Source: CAYRGQ01 sp964444885
GTDB taxonomy: Bacteria > Bacteroidota > Bacteroidia > Sphingobacteriales > Sphingobacteriaceae
Reading direction: 5' to 3'
Assembly (NCBI GenBank): GCA_964444885.1
Contig: CAYUIZ010000105.1
Coordinates: 1-10,466, forward strand
DNA length: 10,466 nucleotides
Below, piece after piece: positions 6,311 through 10,466 of this stretch (within the stretch, counting starts at the first letter, position 1; each line of letters opens with the position of its first letter). The notes beneath the pieces are model-generated. The model saw nothing but the letters and a program-made list of their open reading frames with translations. It was not told where the DNA came from and did not search any database. The translations under genes and the position numbers were made by a program.

Positions 6311-7564
6311 TTAGCGTCCGAATGCTTCCTTCACCCGATCCACATAATCCAGCTTTTCCCAGGTAAACAATTCGACCCGGACACTCTTTTTCCCACCATT
6401 CGCATTTTCAAAGGTCTTGGTCACCGTCCGTGGCTCCCGTCCCATGTGTCCGTACGCCGCAGTCTCCGAATATATCGGTTTGCGCAGTTTCAGGCGCTGC
6501 TCGATTCCGTACGGGGTCAGGTCAAACAAGTCTTGGATGATATTGGCGATTTCCCCATCCGAAAGGCCGACTTTGGAGGTACCGTAGGTATTGACATAAA
6601 TGCCCATCGGGTCTTTCACGCCGATCGCGTATGAAAGCTGCACGAGCAGTTCGTCGGCGACGCCGGCGGCAACCAGGTTTTTGGCGATGTGGCGCGCTGC
6701 ATACGCTGCCGAACGGTCTACTTTGGACGGGTCTTTGCCCGAAAATGCCCCCCCGCCATGACCGCCTTTCCCGCCGTAGGTGTCGACAATAATCTTGCGG
6801 CCCGTCAGTCCGGTATCCCCATGCGGGCCTCCGATTACGAATTTTCCCGTCGGGTTAATGTGGTAGGTAATGTCGTCGGTGAAGAGCTGCTGCAGTTCCG
6901 GCTTGAGCTGTGATTTAACCCGTGGCACGAGAATGTGTATGATGTCGCGCTTGATCTGTTCCAGCATCTTGCTTTCCTCCTCGAAGTCGTCGTGCTGTGT
7001 CGAAACGACGATCGTGTCAATACGGATTGCCCGGTGGTTGTCGTCATATTCGAGGGTCACCTGTGCTTTGGAATCGGGGCGCAGGTACTTGATTTCGTTA
7101 TTCTCCCGGCGCAGCGCGGCCAGTTCGTGCAGGAGCCGGTGCGAGAGGTCGAGTGCTAGGGGCATCAGGTTGTCCGTCTCGTTGTTGGCGTACCCAAACA
7201 TGATCCCTTGGTCGCCCGCGCCCTGTTCTTGCTTGTTTTTGCGTTCTACGCCTTGGCTGATGTCCGGCGATTGCTCGTGGATGGCAGACAGGATGCCGCA
7301 AGAATTGGCTTCAAACATATATTCGGATTTCGTATATCCGATTCGTTCGATGACCGCCCGCGTGATTTTCTGCACGTCCAAATAAATGGATGACTTGACC
7401 TCGCCGGCCAGCACCACTTGGCCCGTCGTTACCAAGGTTTCGATAGCAACTTTTGAGTCGGCGTCCCACGCTAGGAAATTATCGATCAGCGCATCCGAGA
7501 TCTGGTCTGCGATTTTGTCGGGATGTCCTTCGGAAACGGATTCTGACGTAAATAAATAAGGCAT
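6311..7564 (-). CDS. metK: S-adenosylmethionine synthetase
   Basis: MetK makes S-adenosylmethionine from methionine and ATP, releasing phosphate and pyrophosphate, and supplies methyl groups for the cell. The 417-residue protein carries the family motifs in order: SEGHPDK with His14 and Asp16 (residues 11-17), the signature GAGDQG at 115-120, and the glycine-rich phosphate-binding GGGAFSGKDPSKVDRS at 270-285. The C-terminal GIYVNTYGTSK and GREP stretches are also typical. It is a little longer than the E. coli enzyme (about 384), with added residues in the middle (around 145-235), which I believe is common in Bacteroidota. The ATG at 7564 starts at the conserved MPYLFTSESVSEG, so the start is secure. 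I found no recognisable SAM riboswitch upstream. It is divergent from the lipid-kinase gene and convergent with fabD. Confidence 0.98.
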   Translation of the reverse strand: MPYLFTSESVSEGHPDKIADQISDALIDNFLAWDADSKVAIETLVTTGQVVLAGEVKSSIYLDVQKITRAVIERIGYTKSEYMFEANSCGILSAIHEQSPDISQGVERKNKQEQGAGDQGIMFGYANNETDNLMPLALDLSHRLLHELAALRRENNEIKYLRPDSKAQVTLEYDDNHRAIRIDTIVVSTQHDDFEEESKMLEQIKRDIIHILVPRVKSQLKPELQQLFTDDITYHINPTGKFVIGGPHGDTGLTGRKIIVDTYGGKGGHGGGAFSGKDPSKVDRSAAYAARHIAKNLVAAGVADELLVQLSYAIGVKDPMGIYVNTYGTSKVGLSDGEIANIIQDLFDLTPYGIEQRLKLRKPIYSETAAYGHMGREPRTVTKTFENANGGKKSVRVELFTWEKLDYVDRVKEAFGR

Positions 7565-7872
7565 AAAATGTTTCTTTTTCGAGAAGAATTAAGTTCGTTG
7601 TTGGCGAATTGTGAGGCAGAATGTTGAGGATGCTGAAATTGCCACGTAAAGAAAGGTGTTAGCACTTTTTTACCGTGGTTGCAATCTTATACCGGCCACC
7701 AGCCTGCATAAACAAATCGATCCACATTTCGCGGTGTAAAAGTAGAGAAACTTATCCTTATTTCCAAGGCGTACGCAAGCGTATCTTGCGTGGTGGCTCC
7801 CTCTTTCGAAACCGTTTCCCGGAATGGATTTATTGTCGTAATTTTCGGGAGCAGTTTAACCTGCAGCGAGCA
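7565..7872. other. Divergent intergenic region between metK and the lipid kinase
   Basis: This 308-base region must hold the promoters for both genes. For metK the best minus-strand candidate is TTTG (7716-7713) then, 23 bases on, TAAGATTG (7689-7682), one mismatch from TAnnTTTG. For the lipid kinase the best is TAATTTTC at 7839-7846, also one mismatch and with a poor -33. A hairpin lies at 7642-7678. An open plus-strand frame runs through 7675-7872 in phase with the kinase, but its translation looks like non-coding sequence. Confidence 0.4.
7642..7678. other. Hairpin upstream of metK
   Basis: CCACG (7642-7646) pairs with CGTGG (7674-7678). Inside, TAAAGAA and GTG pair imperfectly with the stretch CACTTTTTTA (7663-7672), leaving a short loop around TTAG. 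The whole is about 15 bp with small bulges. It lies 78-114 bases before the metK start on the minus strand, where it could be part of the leader if transcription starts further right. Its function is unknown. Confidence 0.35.
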
Positions 7873-8748
7873 ATGGCAACAAAGAAAATCGTATTCATCG
7901 TTAACCCCATTTCGGGCGGACGAAACAAGGATGGCTTCGAAGAGCAGGCCCGAAGCCAGCTGGCTGGGGTCGATGCGTCCTTGGCATTCGTGTACACGCA
8001 GCACCCCGGACATGCCCACGAACTGGCACAAGAAGCGGCCGGCCAAGGCGCCGACGTGGTCGTGGCGGTGGGGGGCGATGGGACGATCAATGAGGTCGCC
8101 TCGGCCTTATACGGCACTGAAATCCCGCTGGGCATCATTCCCGAAGGGTCGGGCAATGGATTGGCGCTCTACTTGGGCATACCGCTCAACGAACGGGCGG
8201 CCCTGCGGCGTCTCAGCAAGTTCGAAACCACGGCCATCGATGCGGGTCTGATCGATGGCCTACCCTTTTTTAACATGGCAGGTTTAGGCTTTGACGCCCA
8301 GGTGAGCGACAGTTTTGCCCAAGAGAAAGTGCGCGGGCCGCTGGGCTATATGCGCACCATCCTCAACGAAATTGGAAAATACCAGCCCCGCCTCTACAAA
8401 CTGGAAATTGACGGTGTCGCTTACGAGCGCGAGGCGTTTATGATATCCGTCGCCAATTCGCCACAATACGGCAACAATGCCTACATCGCGCCCCAAGCGT
8501 CCGTCAACGACGGAATACTCGACGTCTGCATAATCCACAAGTTCCCGCTTTTTTCCCTGCCCATCATGTTGTTCCGCCTCTTTTCGAAGACGGCAGACCA
8601 GTCCGAGTACCTGGAGATTATCCCCGGCAAGCACATCGTCATTGAGCGCGAGGACGACGGGCCGGTTCATGTCGACGGCGAACCCAAAGCGTTGGGCAAG
8701 CGCCTATTTATTTCGGTTCGGCCAGCAAGTTTGCGTGTAATTAGTTGA
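7873..8748 (+). CDS. Diacylglycerol/sphingosine kinase family lipid kinase (YegS-like)
   Basis: The 291-residue protein belongs to the diacylglycerol kinase catalytic family, which phosphorylates lipid hydroxyls using ATP at the inner membrane face. The N-terminal domain starts with VFIVNPISGG (Asn11 onward) and contains the nucleotide-binding GGDGTINEV (GGDGT at 67-71) and PEGSGNGLA (90-98). The C-terminal beta-sandwich domain has FNMAGLGFDA, YIAPQASVNDGILDV and the late VDGE motif (267-270), all typical. The frame is open upstream to 7675, but the ATG at 7873 (MATKKIVFIVNP) matches the family N-terminus and the preceding residues do not. The exact substrate (diacylglycerol, sphingoid base or another lipid) cannot be told. 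The -33 box of the next gene's promoter overlaps its stop codon. Confidence 0.95.
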   Translation: MATKKIVFIVNPISGGRNKDGFEEQARSQLAGVDASLAFVYTQHPGHAHELAQEAAGQGADVVVAVGGDGTINEVASALYGTEIPLGIIPEGSGNGLALYLGIPLNERAALRRLSKFETTAIDAGLIDGLPFFNMAGLGFDAQVSDSFAQEKVRGPLGYMRTILNEIGKYQPRLYKLEIDGVAYEREAFMISVANSPQYGNNAYIAPQASVNDGILDVCIIHKFPLFSLPIMLFRLFSKTADQSEYLEIIPGKHIVIEREDDGPVHVDGEPKALGKRLFISVRPASLRVIS

Positions 8749-8774
8749 TTTTCTATTTATTTGTTTTAGGTTTG
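8745..8774 (+). promoter_or_regulatory. Promoter of the SUI1/YciH-like gene
   Basis: TTG at 8745-8747 overlaps the stop codon of the lipid kinase. After 19 bases comes TAGGTTTG (8767-8774), an exact match to TAnnTTTG. Transcription would begin near 8781, giving a leader of about 36 bases made mostly of the hairpin at 8790-8810. Both box sequence and spacing are good. Confidence 0.6.
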
Positions 8775-8789
8775 TAGAGCTAAGAGTAC

Positions 8790-8810
8790 GAGGCGGTCTG
8801 CATACGCCTC
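8790..8810 (+). promoter_or_regulatory. Leader hairpin just before the SUI1/YciH-like start codon
   Basis: GAGGCG (8790-8795) pairs perfectly with CGCCTC (8805-8810) around a 9-base loop, ending six bases before the ATG at 8817. No T-run follows, so it is not a terminator. The loop bases TGCAT (8799-8803) can pair with ATGCG (8817-8821, including one U-G wobble), which would form an H-type pseudoknot covering the first ATG. The pairing is visible in the sequence; any control of translation is inference. Confidence 0.4.
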
Positions 8811-8816
8811 ATTGTA

Positions 8817-9173
8817 ATGCGCATGAGCAAGCAAAAAAAACAACAGTACAGCGGCATTGTATATTCGACAGATGCCAGCTTTGAATACGACGAGGCGAAC
8901 GGGATGAGCGAACCCGACACGTTGCCTAACCACCAGCAGAAGCTGACGGTTATGCTTGACCGCAAGGCGCGCAAGGGGAAGGCTGTCACCTTGGTGACCG
9001 GGTTTGTCGGCACTAAGGAAGACCTCGAGGCCCTGGGCAAGCGCCTGAAGCAACGTTGCGCGGTGGGCGGGGCAGCCAAAGACGGCGAGATTATTATCCA
9101 AGGCGATTTTCGCCAGCGTATAGCGCAATTATTGGATGAGGACGGTTATAAAACAAAAATAGCGGGTCTGTGA
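8817..9173 (+). CDS. yciH: SUI1/eIF1-like translation initiation factor (YciH family)
   Basis: This 118-residue protein is homologous to bacterial YciH and eukaryotic eIF1/SUI1, small ribosome-binding proteins linked to start-site selection. The C-terminal SUI1 domain (about residues 40-118) has the typical run RKGKAVTLVTGF, LGKRLKQRCAVGGAAKDGEIIIQGD and the closing GYKTKIAGL, closely like E. coli YciH as I recall it. The N-terminal 40 residues (YSGIVYSTDASFEYDE) match the shorter leading segment of bacterial members. Two starts are possible, ATG at 8817 and ATG at 8823 (MSKQKK). The second gives the more typical N-terminus, so the true start may be six bases later. In bacteria its role is less settled than in eukaryotes. 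It has its own promoter and a leader hairpin. Confidence 0.93.
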   Translation: MRMSKQKKQQYSGIVYSTDASFEYDEANGMSEPDTLPNHQQKLTVMLDRKARKGKAVTLVTGFVGTKEDLEALGKRLKQRCAVGGAAKDGEIIIQGDFRQRIAQLLDEDGYKTKIAGL

Positions 9174-9623
9174 ATGGCTCCGATTGGGCGAGACGGACAG
9201 GTAACTAACACATTAGCCAAATAATTGTTTCAAAGACCTTTACTGCCATTGGCCCCTGGTCTTGGGTTGATTTTGTGGCCATACGTTAATTTAAGCCTAA
9301 TTTGAGGTCACTGAAATTTTATGGCATTAATTTGCAATTACAAAAAAAAATAGTTTTCATTGTAAAAAATTACCCGCCGCGGAATGCATGGGTGTAAATA
9401 GAACAAGGGGAGGATGTTGATGCTGCTGCCGCACGTCCTTTCAATAAGTGGTAGAACTAACAACAATTATTACAATAACTTTAATTTAAACTTTTGTTTA
9501 GGACGTTATGTTTGCTTGGCACAACATTTAGGAGCAATAGACGTTTGAACAAGTTATAGTGCCTGCAAAACATCAAATCAAGAATCATATTTATTACAAC
9601 AGTAAAATCTAAAAATTAGAAAA
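9174..9623. other. AT-rich intergenic region before the exbB-like gene
   Basis: The region is AT-rich, with no recognised gene or RNA. It contains a -7-like box at 9507-9514. It also holds a 44-codon frame (ATG 9414 to TGA 9546-9548) directly after a purine-rich AAGGGGAGG, but its Asn/Tyr-rich product looks random. I see no strong terminator for the SUI1-like gene; TGGCC and GGCCA near 9250-9283 could pair only over a long loop. Confidence 0.45.
9507..9514 (+). promoter_or_regulatory. Candidate -7 element for the exbB-like gene
   Basis: TATGTTTG matches TAnnTTTG exactly and lies 109 bases before the ATG at 9624. A TTTG at 9493-9496 is only 10 bases upstream, too close for a -33 box, and no other TTG sits at 17-23 bases. 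If used, the mRNA would have a leader of about 100 bases. Confidence 0.35.
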
Positions 9624-10454
9624 ATGGCAAACGCACCAAAAACAAGCACAGCTAAACAAGAAAGCAAAAGTTCGGGTTCAAACGTCTTTGCGAGCCTGGC
9701 GATCGTTATTTGTTTCGTGATAGGCGCATTGATATGGGTTTATATCATGGGCGATCCGAAGAACTTTATTGACGATAACGTCGAAAACCAGCCAAAACCA
9801 GGCAACTACTTCGGAATGGTTTACAAAGCTGGTGTAGTAGTACCTGTATTGATGGGTCTGTTCCTGATGGTGTGGGTATTCGCAATCGAGCGTTTCATCG
9901 TCATCGGCCGTGCATCCGGCAAAGGCAACGTGGGTAACTTTGTCCGCAAAGTCCAGTCGTTGATTGGTGCAGGCAACGTCGATTCAGCGATCGCTGAGTG
10001 CGATAAGCAACAAGGTTCTGTCGCCAACGTCATCAAATCCGGTTTGATTAAGTACAAAGACGTATCAGCAGATCCGAACGTAAACACGGAGCAGGCTACC
10101 ATCGCTATCCAAAAGGATATTGAAGAAGCGACCGCATTGGAAATGCCCATGTTGGAGAAAAACCTGACGGTTATCGCTACCCTGGTATCCATCGGTACAC
10201 TGACGGGTCTACTCGGAACAGTAACAGGGATGATCCGGGCGTTCTCGGCCTTGGCAACAGGTGGTGCGCCTGACTCGGCAGCTTTGGCAAACGGTATTTC
10301 CGAGGCCTTGATTAACACAGCTGTGGGTATTGCGACCTCGACGATCGCAATTATCTTCTACAACATCTTTACATCTAAAATCGATACCCTGACGTACTCG
10401 ATTGACGAGGCAGGATTCTCCATTGTACAGACGTACGCTGCTTCGCACAAGTAA
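9624..10454 (+). CDS. exbB: MotA/TolQ/ExbB proton channel family protein
   Basis: This 276-residue inner-membrane protein belongs to the family that uses the proton gradient to power TonB (ExbB) or Tol-Pal (TolQ). Four hydrophobic segments are seen, about 21-42, 70-92, 181-205 and 228-250. The first is extra relative to three-span E. coli ExbB, and a Ser/Lys-rich tail precedes it. The cytoplasmic domain lies between segments two and three. The channel signature is intact: GLLGTVTGM (195-203) with Thr199, and GISEALINTAVG (224-235) with Glu227 and Thr232, matching E. coli ExbB Thr148, Glu176 and Thr181 by position. In Bacteroidota such genes usually precede exbD genes, and an ATG five bases after the stop fits that. 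ExbB is preferred over TolQ or MotA from this expectation only. Its codons look cleaner and less GC-rich than those of neighbours, perhaps reflecting high expression. Confidence 0.93.
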   Translation: MANAPKTSTAKQESKSSGSNVFASLAIVICFVIGALIWVYIMGDPKNFIDDNVENQPKPGNYFGMVYKAGVVVPVLMGLFLMVWVFAIERFIVIGRASGKGNVGNFVRKVQSLIGAGNVDSAIAECDKQQGSVANVIKSGLIKYKDVSADPNVNTEQATIAIQKDIEEATALEMPMLEKNLTVIATLVSIGTLTGLLGTVTGMIRAFSALATGGAPDSAALANGISEALINTAVGIATSTIAIIFYNIFTSKIDTLTYSIDEAGFSIVQTYAASHK

Positions 10455-10459
10455 TAAGT

Positions 10460-10466
10460 ATGAAAA
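10460..10466 (+). CDS. Probable start of the next gene, cut by the window edge
   Basis: ATGAAAA begins five bases after the exbB-like stop codon on the same strand. Close spacing and operon habits in Bacteroidota suggest another Exb/TonB system gene, but only two full codons are visible, so the product cannot be judged. Confidence 0.35.

Noticed and set aside
7565..7700. A SAM riboswitch before metK
   Set aside because: I looked for the SAM-I and SAM-II core sequences and found none; only an imperfect hairpin is present.
7675..7872. A 66-residue N-terminal extension of the lipid kinase
   Set aside because: It would start at a non-ATG codon, it has no family similarity, and the conserved N-terminus begins exactly at the ATG at 7873.
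9414..9548. A 44-codon frame preceded by a purine-rich AAGGGGAGG resembling a Shine-Dalgarno
   Set aside because: The purine run touches the ATG with no proper spacing, Bacteroidota rarely use Shine-Dalgarno sequences, and the Asn/Tyr-rich peptide looks random.

Overview
The window looks like chromosomal housekeeping DNA from a Bacteroidota bacterium, probably of the Sphingobacteriaceae type with roughly 50% G+C (Parapedobacter-like is a guess, not a demonstrated placement). Three observations point there. There are no convincing Shine-Dalgarno sequences before the starts. Exact matches to the Bacteroidota -7 promoter element TAnnTTTG recur just upstream of genes (5236-5243, 8767-8774, 2372-2379). 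The ExbB-type channel protein has four membrane segments and an N-terminal extension.

Layout. Bases 1-381 are mostly AT-rich non-coding sequence with a possible promoter and a perfect 9-bp hairpin. An Lrp/AsnC-type regulator (382-855, +) converges, with only three bases between stop codons, on a secreted, shortened FAD-oxidoreductase-like protein (859-2160, -) whose C-terminus resembles S-layer homology repeats. Then comes a rightward run: glutaminyl-tRNA synthetase glnS (2384-4066), an unrecognised 347-residue protein with a kinase-like pattern of residues (4137-5180), and fabD (5282-6166) with its own promoter. fabD converges on metK (6311-7564, -) across a strong GC-rich hairpin that probably terminates transcription. 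A 308-base divergent region separates metK from a diacylglycerol/sphingosine-kinase-family lipid kinase (7873-8748, +). That gene is followed by a SUI1/YciH translation-factor homologue (8817-9173, +), which has its own promoter and a small leader hairpin against the start codon. After a 450-base AT-rich gap comes an ExbB/TolQ/MotA-family proton-channel gene (9624-10454, +). An ATG five bases after its stop probably starts the next gene of a TonB-energising operon.

Most genes are ordinary core functions: translation (glnS, SUI1), fatty-acid initiation (fabD), SAM synthesis (metK), lipid phosphorylation, and outer-membrane energisation. I see no mobile element, CRISPR array, rRNA or tRNA. The least explained items are the kinase-like hypothetical protein at 4137-5180, the degenerate FAD protein with SLH-like repeats at 859-2160, and the compact structured leader of the SUI1 gene. 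No clear multi-gene novel system is visible.
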